DNA of 11,871 nucleotides from Sphingomonadaceae bacterium (GTDB taxonomy: Bacteria; Pseudomonadota; Alphaproteobacteria; Sphingomonadales; Sphingomonadaceae), in the NCBI GenBank assembly GCA_023384025.1, contig JAHDXX010000024.1:8985-20855 (forward strand), given 5' to 3'. Shown here one piece after another: positions 6,061 to 11,871 of this stretch. Every line of letters begins with the position of its first letter. The first letter of the stretch is position 1. The notes beneath the pieces are model-generated. The model did not search any database. It was not told the origin of the DNA and saw nothing but the letters and a program-made list of their open reading frames with translations. Position numbers and translations under genes: made by a program.

Positions 6061-6567
6061 TCAGTTCGCCTGCGTTACCTGTGCATCCGGCATGACCGCC
6101 TCGGCAGCAATCATCCGCGGCTGCGGGCCACGGGCAATTGCGGCTGACAGCGCGCGTGCTTCGGGGCAGCTTGAACCGCACATCTTCTGCAGCCGGGCGA
6201 GATTGGCCTTGGCCTTTTCCACCGCGCCCTTTTCCAGCAGGGCCGCGCCTTCACCGGAAATGGCCGCGAGGTTCTCCGGCTCGCGGTTGAGCGCTTCGCG
6301 GTAATAGCGGATCGCCTTGCCTTGCAGCCCTTCGCGGCGCGCAGCTTCGGCCAAGTCGAGGAAGATATCGGTATAGCCCGGATCGACTGCCAGCGCGGCT
6401 TCGAACGCGTCGATGGCCTTCTGCGGCTGGCCCGATTCGAGCGCCGCGCGCCCTTCCATCACCAGCACGGCCGCGCGCGGATCAATGGTCCGTTCCTCGG
6501 CGGAACCGATACTGGCAGTAACGGCAAGCACCAGTGAAAGAGCAGCAGCGGGGGCGGCAAAACGCAT
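6061..6567 (-). CDS. Exported tetratricopeptide-repeat protein
   Basis: A 168-aa protein beginning with a clear signal peptide (MRF, then hydrophobic AAPAAALSLVLAVTASI), with likely cleavage after Ala23 (GSA|EE). Three TPR-like helical pairs follow at about residues 32-65, 66-99 and 100-129. They carry the usual G..A...G....A...F..AL...P spacing and suggest a periplasmic protein-protein scaffold. A CX3C pair (Cys130 and Cys134 in CGSSC) follows the last repeat and could form a disulfide in the periplasm. The frame is open to 6645, but the ATG at 6567 is preceded by AAGGAG at 6-nt spacing and gives a proper signal peptide. The gene follows the RNA methyltransferase gene by 71 nt on the same strand. 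No specific partner can be named. Confidence 0.8.
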   Translation of the reverse strand: MRFAAPAAALSLVLAVTASIGSAEERTIDPRAAVLVMEGRAALESGQPQKAIDAFEAALAVDPGYTDIFLDLAEAARREGLQGKAIRYYREALNREPENLAAISGEGAALLEKGAVEKAKANLARLQKMCGSSCPEARALSAAIARGPQPRMIAAEAVMPDAQVTQAN

Positions 6568-6573
6568 CACGGT

Positions 6574-6579
6574 CTCCTT
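6574..6579 (-). promoter_or_regulatory. Ribosome binding site of the TPR protein gene
   Basis: AAGGAG on the minus strand lies 6 nt before the ATG at 6567. This selects that start over the in-frame codons further upstream. Confidence 0.7.
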
Positions 6580-6638
6580 CAGCGCGAGAGCAAGCGCGGC
6601 AGGGCGAAAAGACTCGGGCAGAGCCATAATGCGGAGGG

Positions 6639-7820
6639 TTAACACGGAGAAGTGATACGGGCGATGAAAAATCCGTCAGTCCCGTCATGGAACGGTGTCA
6701 GGCGAATTCCTTCCCCGTGTTCGCGCCCAAGCGGCAGGTGTGGCCGGTCTGCCTTCCAGCCCGGATGGCTGGCGAGGAAGCGGTCGATCTGGTCGCGCCC
6801 CTCGGCATCGAGCAGCGAACAGGTGACATAGACCAGCCGCCCTCCGGGCCGCACCAGCGTGGCAGCGAGGTCGAGCAGGCGGGCCTGCAAGTTCGTCAGA
6901 CCCTGAAGCGTGTCGGGGGTGAGGCGCCAGCGCGCTTCGGGATTGCGCCGCCATGTGCCGGTGCCCGAACACGGCGCATCGACCAGCACGGCATCGGCCT
7001 TGCCTTGCCAGGCAGCGAGCGCCTCGAGTTCCTTGCCCGGATCGAGCAGCACGGTTTCGATCATGCCCGCCCCGGCACGCGCGGCGCGCGGCGGCAGGTT
7101 GCCGAGCCTGCGCTTGTCGGTGTCGCAAGCGAGCAAGGTACCGCGATTGTCCATCGCCGCCGCCAGCGCGAGCGCCTTGCCCCCTGCCCCGGCGCAGAGA
7201 TCGATCACGGCCTCGCCCGGAACCGCATCCACAGCAAGGCAAGCCATCTGGCTGCCATGGTCCTGCACTTCGACCAGCCCGTCACGGTAGGCCGCCCATT
7301 GCTCTACCGGAGTTCCCGATGGCAGCCGCAGCCCTTGTGGCGCAGCGAGCGCCTCACCGGCAACGAGCAATTCGATCCCTTCGCGATCGGCCTTGAGCGT
7401 GTTGACCCTGAGATCAAGCGGCGCGCGATCAAGCAGCGCGGCGGCCTCGCCACCAGCAATGCCCGACGCGGCAAGCGCCTGCTCCAGCCAGTCCGGCGCA
7501 ATGCCGCCATCGGCAGGCGTCTCTTCCGGCCGTAACGCGCCAGGGCCGTGGGCTGAGCCGTCAAACAGCCCGGCGATGGCCGGATCGGCCTGCGCCAGCC
7601 GGAGCATCGCCGCCCGCCCGCTTGCAGGCACCGGCCCGCAGGCGCGGATCGCATCGTACACCAGCTCGCGCACCGCCCGCCGGTCCTTGCTACCGGCATA
7701 ACGGCGCGTGCGGAAATAGTCGGCCACCAGCCGGTCGGCCGGGGCGCCCTGCCCCTTTGCTGCGGCAATAACGGCATCGAGCAGCTCGATTCCCGCCTGG
7801 ACCCGCGCAGCAGGAGTCAT
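6639..7820 (-). CDS. RsmB/NOP-family SAM-dependent RNA cytosine-C5 methyltransferase
   Basis: A 393-aa enzyme that would place m5C on RNA, probably rRNA, in the cytoplasm. The N-terminal portion (about 1-130) is a NusB-like/RsmB-type RNA-binding region, followed by the ferredoxin-like segment with LRVNTLK (137-143). The Rossmann methyltransferase domain shows the SAM motif DLCAGAGGK (207-215), motif IV DAPCSGTG (281-288, Cys284) and motif VI VTCSL (332-336, Cys334). Both catalytic cysteines of m5C enzymes are therefore present. The C-terminus LTPFHDGTDGFFIARI is typical. Alphaproteobacteria often carry more than one paralogue, so I do not assign rsmB itself. The start overlaps the guaB stop as ATGA with no strong Shine-Dalgarno, implying coupled translation. 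From recall, guaB next to a Sun/NOP-type methyltransferase also occurs in other alphaproteobacteria. Confidence 0.92.
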   Translation of the reverse strand: MTPAARVQAGIELLDAVIAAAKGQGAPADRLVADYFRTRRYAGSKDRRAVRELVYDAIRACGPVPASGRAAMLRLAQADPAIAGLFDGSAHGPGALRPEETPADGGIAPDWLEQALAASGIAGGEAAALLDRAPLDLRVNTLKADREGIELLVAGEALAAPQGLRLPSGTPVEQWAAYRDGLVEVQDHGSQMACLAVDAVPGEAVIDLCAGAGGKALALAAAMDNRGTLLACDTDKRRLGNLPPRAARAGAGMIETVLLDPGKELEALAAWQGKADAVLVDAPCSGTGTWRRNPEARWRLTPDTLQGLTNLQARLLDLAATLVRPGGRLVYVTCSLLDAEGRDQIDRFLASHPGWKADRPHLPLGREHGEGIRLTPFHDGTDGFFIARITSPC

Positions 7821-9280
7821 CGGGTCGGGTAGTTCGGGGCCTCGCGGGTGATCGCGACGTCGTGCACGTGGCTTTCGGCGAGACCAGCATTGGTAATGCG
7901 GACGAACTCGGCGCGTTCCTGCAAGTCGGCAATGGTCCTGCTGCCGGTGTAGCCCATGGCCGCCTTGATCCCTCCGACCAGCTGGTGGATCACGTCTGCC
8001 GCCGGGCCCTTGTACGGAACCTGCCCTTCGATCCCCTCGGGCACCAGCTTGAGGGCGGAAACGTCCTGCTGGAAATAGCGGTCAGCGCTGCCACGCGCCA
8101 TGGCGCCAACGCTGCCCATGCCGCGATAGCTCTTGTAGGCGCGGCCCTGGTAGAGGAACGTCTCGCCCGGCGCTTCCTCGGTGCCTGCCAGCAGCGAGCC
8201 GACCATGATGCACGATGCCCCGGCGGCGAGCGCCTTGGCCGCGTCACCGCTGGTACGCAGGCCGCCATCGGCGATCACCGGTACGCCCGACTTGGCCGCT
8301 TCCTCGGCGCTTTCCATCACGGCGGTCAGCTGCGGCACCCCGACGCCCGCGACCACGCGGGTGGTGCAGATCGAGCCCGGCCCGATCCCGACCTTGACCG
8401 CATCGGCCCCGGCATCGACCAGCGAGCGGGTCGCTGCAGCGGTTGCGACGTTCCCGGCAATCACCTGGACCGAATTGGACAACATCTTGGCCCGCTCGAC
8501 CGCGCGGGCGACGTCCTTGTTGTGGCCGTGGGCCGTGTCGATGATGATCACGTCGACTTCGGCATCGACCAGCGCCTGGGTCCGCTCGAAGCCCTTGTCG
8601 CCCACCGTGGTCGCTGCCGCGACGCGCAGGCGCCCGGCTTCGTCCTTGGTCGCACTGGGATAGTTGACCGCTTTCTCGATGTCCTTGACGGTAATCAGGC
8701 CGATGCACTTGTAGGCATCGTCGACCACCAGCAGCTTCTCGATCCGCCGGGCGTGGAGCAGGCGGCGCGCTTCTTCCTGGCCCGTGCCGAGCGGCACCGT
8801 GGCCAAGTTCTCGGTGGTCATCAGCTCGCGCACCGGCTGGGCCGGGTTCTCGGCGAAGCGCACGTCGCGGTTGGTCAGGATACCGAGCAATTTGCCGTCG
8901 CGATCCGTCACCGGGATGCCGCTGATGCGGTGTTGCTGCATCAGAAGTTGTGCGTCACCGAGCGTGGAATCGGGGGAGATGGTGATCGGGTTGACCACCA
9001 TGCCGCTCTCGAACCGCTTGACCGCGCGCACCGCGGCGCACTGCTGGTCGATCTCGAGGTTGCGGTGAAGCACGCCGATCCCGCCGAGCTGGGCCATGAC
9101 GATCGCCATGTCCGCTTCGGTCACGGTGTCCATCGCCGCCGAAAGCACCGGAATATTCAGCGCGATATCGCGCGTCAGGCGGGTGCGGGTGTCCGCCATG
9201 CTCGGCAGGACGTCGCTCTCTGCCGGGCGCAGGAGCACGTCATCAAAGGTGAGGCCGAGGGGAATGTCCTTGTTTGCCAC
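7817..9280 (-). CDS. guaB: IMP dehydrogenase
   Basis: A 487-aa enzyme that oxidises IMP to XMP with NAD+, the committed step of guanine nucleotide synthesis in the cytoplasm. The TIM barrel opens with GLTFDDVLL (residues 9-17). It is interrupted by two CBS domains (roughly 96-203; VNPITISPDSTLGDA and the KLLVVDD region), then resumes with IDTAHGH, the catalytic loop GSICTTR with Cys305 and the flap RGMGSVGAM...GSADRYF with Arg401. Cys305 and Arg401 coincide with the E. coli GuaB numbering, which supports the chosen start. That start is a GTG at 9280 with GAAAGA 6 nt upstream. The open frame continues to 9337, but those 19 residues are not family-like and no ATG is in place. The CBS domains may mediate adenine/guanine nucleotide control, as in other bacterial enzymes. 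It is followed by the overlapping RNA methyltransferase gene. Confidence 0.96.
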   Translation of the reverse strand: MANKDIPLGLTFDDVLLRPAESDVLPSMADTRTRLTRDIALNIPVLSAAMDTVTEADMAIVMAQLGGIGVLHRNLEIDQQCAAVRAVKRFESGMVVNPITISPDSTLGDAQLLMQQHRISGIPVTDRDGKLLGILTNRDVRFAENPAQPVRELMTTENLATVPLGTGQEEARRLLHARRIEKLLVVDDAYKCIGLITVKDIEKAVNYPSATKDEAGRLRVAAATTVGDKGFERTQALVDAEVDVIIIDTAHGHNKDVARAVERAKMLSNSVQVIAGNVATAAATRSLVDAGADAVKVGIGPGSICTTRVVAGVGVPQLTAVMESAEEAAKSGVPVIADGGLRTSGDAAKALAAGASCIMVGSLLAGTEEAPGETFLYQGRAYKSYRGMGSVGAMARGSADRYFQQDVSALKLVPEGIEGQVPYKGPAADVIHQLVGGIKAAMGYTGSRTIADLQERAEFVRITNAGLAESHVHDVAITREAPNYPTR

Positions 9281-9286
9281 TGTCAG

Positions 9287-9292
9287 TCTTTC
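9287..9292 (-). promoter_or_regulatory. guaB ribosome binding site supporting a GTG start
   Basis: GAAAGA on the minus strand lies 6 nt before the GTG at 9280. It is only moderate, but together with protein alignment landmarks (Cys305) it fixes the start. Confidence 0.5.
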
Positions 9293-9358
9293 ACGCCGAA
9301 GAATCGTGGCGGCCCATGTAACCGCGCTTTGGGGCACCGGCTAGGGGGCGGACAGGAT

Positions 9359-10831
9359 TTATTCCGCCCGTGGCGGATAGCGGCCTTTGTCGGCAAAATG
9401 GCGGATCAGCGCGAGATGCAGCAGCACGTCTTCCGTCGCCCCGCCCAGCTCGATCCCCTCGATGGTATCGGAGGGCTGATGGTACCGCGTGCGCAGGAAC
9501 CGGTCGAGCAGCTCCTCATCGGCATAGCTGCCGGAGACCAGCACTGTCGGGACATCGGCCTGCAACAGCGCCCAGCCATCCTGCCGGCGCAGGAACCGCA
9601 CAGCGGTGGCATCGCCGGCGATCTGGCGCCCGGTTGCCTCGATCACGCGCCGCACTTCGGCATCGAACGGAGCCAGCCCCTGCCCGACCACCGCAACCGG
9701 CCTGCCGCGCGGGGCCAGCGCCCCGGTATCGAGGTTGAACGCCCCGACCAGGCTGGACAATGGCAAGGGTGGTTCTGCGGCAAAAGCGTGGGTGCCCAGC
9801 AGCCCCCATTCCTCGGCCGTGGTGGCGAGGAAATAGACGTCGCGGTCAAGCCGGGGGCCGCGCGCCAGCAGCCGGGCAAGCTCGGTCATCATGGCCAGGC
9901 CACTGGCATTGTCGACCGCGCCATTGCAGATCCGGTCAGGCGAACCTTCGGGGCGGCACACGCCGAAATGGTCCCAGTGCGACAGCACCAGCACCGCGCC
10001 CGCCGCCGGATCGCGGCCCGGCAGGCGCCCAATCAGGTTGTGGGTGCGCACGTCGGACAATTGCGCCCGGGTGTCGAGCGACAGCGTCAGCGGCAGTGCA
10101 GTCGGTTTGAAGTCGGGCCGGTCCGCATCGAGGAAACGCCCGGCAAACGGCTTCACCCCCGGCTGCGCCAGCGCCGCCTCGCGCACGACCAGCACGACCG
10201 GTGCAAGCGGGCGATCGTCGCTGGCGAGGCGGTAGGCACCATGGCTGCGAGCCTCGATCAGCGGGGCCAGGTCCGCCTTGCTGCCCATCACCAGCACCGC
10301 CGAAGCGCCCGAGGATGCGAGGTGTTCGATCCGCTCGAAGCTCGCCGGGCCAGCGTAGTTTAGCATCGGCACCCGCCCGACCAGTTCGATCGGCTCGACC
10401 GGCGCGACATTGCCGACGAACAGCAAGGGTGCATCGCGCACAAGGTCGCGCCGCTGGGTGCCGAACACAGTCACCGCATCGGCAGGCAGGTTGACGGTGC
10501 CGGCGCTCGCGGTGAACGACACCGATCCGCTCGACGGCATCGACAGGACCAGATCGACCGGCGCGTACCACGGGTTGGCCGGATCGTTGGTGCCTGATTC
10601 GAGCCCGATCGCCTGCCATTCCTCGGCCAGGTAGCGCAGCGTCTTCGCCTCGCCTTCGGTGCCGGGGCGGCGGCCTTCGAACGCGTCGCTGGAAAGCACC
10701 GCGATGTGGCGCGACAGGGCCGTCTCGATTGCTCTGGCGTCTCCGCCGGGAACGGAGGTTGGGCGCGTCATCGGGGCACAGGCCGATGCCAGCAGCATCA
10801 GCAGCCCTGCGACCCATGCCCTGCGTGTCAC
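9359..10831 (-). CDS. M28-family zinc aminopeptidase-like lipoprotein with PA domain
   Basis: A 490-aa predicted exported peptidase. The N-terminus MTRRAWVAGLLMLLASAC is a lipoprotein signal with probable lipidation at Cys18. The -3 residue is Ala rather than Leu, a tolerable lipobox. A protease-associated (PA)-like domain occupies about 120-245. The M28 di-zinc site is complete: His285 and Asp287 in SHWDH, bridging Asp307 in AVDNASG, catalytic Glu340 and ligand Glu341 in TAEEWGLLG, Asp368 in NLDTG, and His451 in YHQPSDT. It probably trims peptides in the periplasm or at the outer membrane. The start is a GTG; the ATG visible nearby is out of frame. The Shine-Dalgarno is unclear (gagag lies too close). 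It lies 34 nt after the 3-hydroxybutyrate dehydrogenase gene and 78 nt before guaB, on the same strand, so co-transcription is possible. Confidence 0.88.
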   Translation of the reverse strand: MTRRAWVAGLLMLLASACAPMTRPTSVPGGDARAIETALSRHIAVLSSDAFEGRRPGTEGEAKTLRYLAEEWQAIGLESGTNDPANPWYAPVDLVLSMPSSGSVSFTASAGTVNLPADAVTVFGTQRRDLVRDAPLLFVGNVAPVEPIELVGRVPMLNYAGPASFERIEHLASSGASAVLVMGSKADLAPLIEARSHGAYRLASDDRPLAPVVLVVREAALAQPGVKPFAGRFLDADRPDFKPTALPLTLSLDTRAQLSDVRTHNLIGRLPGRDPAAGAVLVLSHWDHFGVCRPEGSPDRICNGAVDNASGLAMMTELARLLARGPRLDRDVYFLATTAEEWGLLGTHAFAAEPPLPLSSLVGAFNLDTGALAPRGRPVAVVGQGLAPFDAEVRRVIEATGRQIAGDATAVRFLRRQDGWALLQADVPTVLVSGSYADEELLDRFLRTRYHQPSDTIEGIELGGATEDVLLHLALIRHFADKGRYPPRAE

Positions 10832-10865
10832 CTCTCTCGTGCCCCTGTCCTGCCCTGCTGCCGGA

Positions 10866-11621
10866 CTATTCGGCGGTCCAGCCGCCGTCGATACTCCAGT
10901 TCGCGCCGGTCACATTGCCTGCTTCCGGGCGGCAGAGGAAGGCCGCAAGTGCCCCAACCTCTTCCGGCTGCACGAATTTCTTGGTCGGTTGTTTTGCGAG
11001 CAACACATCGTTGATCACCTGCTCGCGGGTCAGGCCGCGCGCCTTCATGGTGTCGGGGATCTGGCCTTCGATCAGCGGGGTCCAGACATAGCCGGGGCTG
11101 ATGCAGTTGGCGGTCACCCCGGTCTGCGCCAGTTCCAGCGCGATTGTCTTGGTAAACCCGGCGATGCCGTGCTTGCTGGCGTTGTAGGCGCTCTTGAACG
11201 GTGAAGCGGTGAGCGAGTGGGCGCTGGCGGTGTTGATGATCCGCCCCCAGCCCTTCGCCTTCATCCCCGGCACCGCCAGCCGCGTGGTGTGGAACGCCGC
11301 CGTCAGGTTGAGGCCGATGATCGCGTTCCACTTGTCGACCGGGAAATCCTCCACCGGGCTGACGAACTGCATCCCGGCGTTGTTGACGAGAATATCGACC
11401 GGGCCGAACTTGCCCATCATTGCCTCGATTTCAGCCACATCGAGCAGGTTGGCCGGGCTGTAGAGCGCGCCCAGCTCGGCGCACAGGGCATCGATTTCCG
11501 CGCTGTCGCCAAAGCCGTTGAGGATGACTTCCGCCCCGTCGGCATGCAGGGCACGGGCAATGGCGAGGCCGATCCCGGAGGTCGATCCGGTGATCAGGGC
11601 GCGTTTTCCGGCAAGGCTCAT
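10866..11621 (-). CDS. bdhA: D-3-hydroxybutyrate dehydrogenase (SDR family)
   Basis: A 251-aa classical short-chain dehydrogenase, predicted to interconvert D-3-hydroxybutyrate and acetoacetate with NAD(H) during polyhydroxybutyrate or ketone-body use. The cofactor motif TGSTSGIG is at residues 11-18 and NNAG at 80-83. The catalytic set is Asn105, Ser133, Tyr146 and Lys150 (YNASK). Residues recalled as contacting the substrate carboxylate in the Pseudomonas fragi enzyme (Gln94, His144, Lys152, Gln196) fall on Gln85, His135, Lys143 and Gln187 here, all at a constant offset of 9. This is good support for the substrate. The C-terminal block KQPTKKFVQPEEVG and GANWSIDGGW is typical. A TTG two codons upstream is possible, but GGAG lies 6 nt before the ATG at 11621, so I use that. 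It is the first gene of the minus-strand run. Confidence 0.93.
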   Translation of the reverse strand: MSLAGKRALITGSTSGIGLAIARALHADGAEVILNGFGDSAEIDALCAELGALYSPANLLDVAEIEAMMGKFGPVDILVNNAGMQFVSPVEDFPVDKWNAIIGLNLTAAFHTTRLAVPGMKAKGWGRIINTASAHSLTASPFKSAYNASKHGIAGFTKTIALELAQTGVTANCISPGYVWTPLIEGQIPDTMKARGLTREQVINDVLLAKQPTKKFVQPEEVGALAAFLCRPEAGNVTGANWSIDGGWTAE

Positions 11622-11627
11622 GGTCAA

Positions 11628-11631
11628 CTCC
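11628..11631 (-). promoter_or_regulatory. Ribosome binding site of the 3-hydroxybutyrate dehydrogenase gene
   Basis: GGAG on the minus strand lies 6 nt before the ATG at 11621. It is too close to serve the alternative TTG at 11627. Confidence 0.6.
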
Positions 11632-11648
11632 GGTGCTTGTAAGGAACG

Positions 11649-11676
11649 AATTTATTCGCCACGCTTTCGCTGCGAA
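11649..11676 (-). promoter_or_regulatory. Candidate sigma70-like promoter for the dehydrogenase gene
   Basis: On the minus strand, TTCGCA (11676-11671) and TAAATT (11654-11649) are separated by 16 nt, each matching four of six consensus bases. The -10 sits in the only AT-rich patch of the 118-nt divergent spacer 11622-11739, and it would give a leader of about 20 nt. The match is weak. Confidence 0.25.
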
Positions 11677-11727
11677 CATGCACAGTGTCCAGCGCAAACG
11701 GGAGCGACAATTCCTTGCTGCGCCACA

Positions 11728-11734
11728 AGGGGGA
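11728..11734 (+). promoter_or_regulatory. Ribosome binding site of the YpfJ-like gene
   Basis: AGGGGGA ends 5 nt before the ATG at 11740. This purine-rich site supports the reality of the truncated gene. Confidence 0.65.
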
Positions 11735-11739
11735 AGACC

Positions 11740-11871
11740 ATGAGGCTCAACCGGTTCGATCCGAACAACATCCGCGTCGGCACCACCGGCGGCGGCGGTG
11801 GCGGGTTCCCCGGCGGGGGTGGCGGCAAGATTGGCTGCGGGACGATCGTGATCGCGCTGATTGCCGCGCTG
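11740..11871 (+). CDS. Neutral zinc metallopeptidase, YpfJ/KPN_02809-like (5' part only, cut by window edge)
   Basis: Only the first 44 codons are present and the frame is open at the right edge. They read MRLNRFDPNNIRVG, then a glycine-rich linker with two G runs around FP, then KIGCGTIVIALIAAL, the start of a membrane segment. This opening (MRL..., Gly-rich stretch, hydrophobic anchor) is what I recall for YpfJ-type putative neutral zinc metallopeptidases (PF04228), whose HExxH catalytic motif would lie beyond the window. A strong purine-rich Shine-Dalgarno precedes the ATG. The gene is divergent from the 3-hydroxybutyrate dehydrogenase gene and shares its 118-nt spacer. The family call rests on N-terminal style alone and could change once the rest is seen. 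Confidence 0.7.
   Translation, partial: MRLNRFDPNNIRVGTTGGGGGGFPGGGGGKIGCGTIVIALIAAL

Noticed and set aside
6044..6062. Hairpin gagctgg / ccggctc between the convergent rppH and TPR genes as a bidirectional terminator
   Set aside because: The seven-pair stem includes one G-T wobble, lies over both stop regions and has no T-tract on either strand. Too weak to call a terminator.
9281..9358. Search for a purine-type riboswitch or clear promoter ahead of guaB
   Set aside because: The 78-nt spacer shows no aptamer-like conserved stems and no convincing -35/-10 pair.
7862..10363. Very long open frame (833 codons) on the plus strand, opposite guaB and the M28 peptidase gene
   Set aside because: It is fully antisense to two genes with intact catalytic motifs. 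Its translation is rich in Arg, His, Ala and Gly with no recognisable domain, and such shadows are common in high-GC DNA.

Overview
The window looks like chromosomal DNA of an alphaproteobacterium, most likely order Sphingomonadales and an Erythrobacter-like lineage. This rests on the high GC of most genes, the style of the proteins (two-subunit KorAB, IMP dehydrogenase, the YpfJ-type N-terminus) and a palindromic interspersed repeat of a kind I associate with these genomes. Taxonomy is inferred from recall, not from a search. The DNA is densely coding: ten complete genes, one gene cut by the right edge, and no gene-free stretch over 300 bases.

Left block (1-4457, all genes on the minus strand). 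korA and korB overlap by ATGA and encode a 2-oxoglutarate:ferredoxin oxidoreductase. Immediately downstream lies a small AT-richer gene for a GxxExxY protein, a predicted PD-(D/E)XK-type nuclease. It is enclosed almost to the base by a 30-bp inverted repeat (27/30 matching) built of 8-nt units. Next is an inner-membrane YdjM-type metal-dependent hydrolase gene. Its start codon lies 4 nt from one arm of that inverted repeat, and its stop codon abuts a second, unrelated palindromic repeat (7-100).

Middle block. A 174-nt divergent spacer separates korA from a plus-strand pair: an HSL-family alpha/beta hydrolase and rppH (RNA 5' pyrophosphohydrolase), again overlapping by ATGA. rppH converges, with a 5-nt gap, on a minus-strand gene for an exported TPR protein.

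Right block (6061-11621, minus strand). In order of transcription: 3-hydroxybutyrate dehydrogenase, an M28-family lipoprotein aminopeptidase, guaB (GTG start), an RsmB/NOP-family RNA m5C methyltransferase overlapping guaB by ATGA, and the TPR protein. Spacers are short, so they may be partly co-transcribed. A 118-nt divergent spacer then leads to the first 44 codons of a YpfJ-like neutral zinc metallopeptidase gene on the plus strand.

Most genes are housekeeping or central metabolism: anaplerotic 2-oxoacid chemistry, guanine nucleotide synthesis, RNA modification and decay, and ketone-body oxidation. The most unusual object is the inverted-repeat-bounded GxxExxY unit at 1081-1554, which has the layout of a minimal one-gene mobile or self-contained genetic element.
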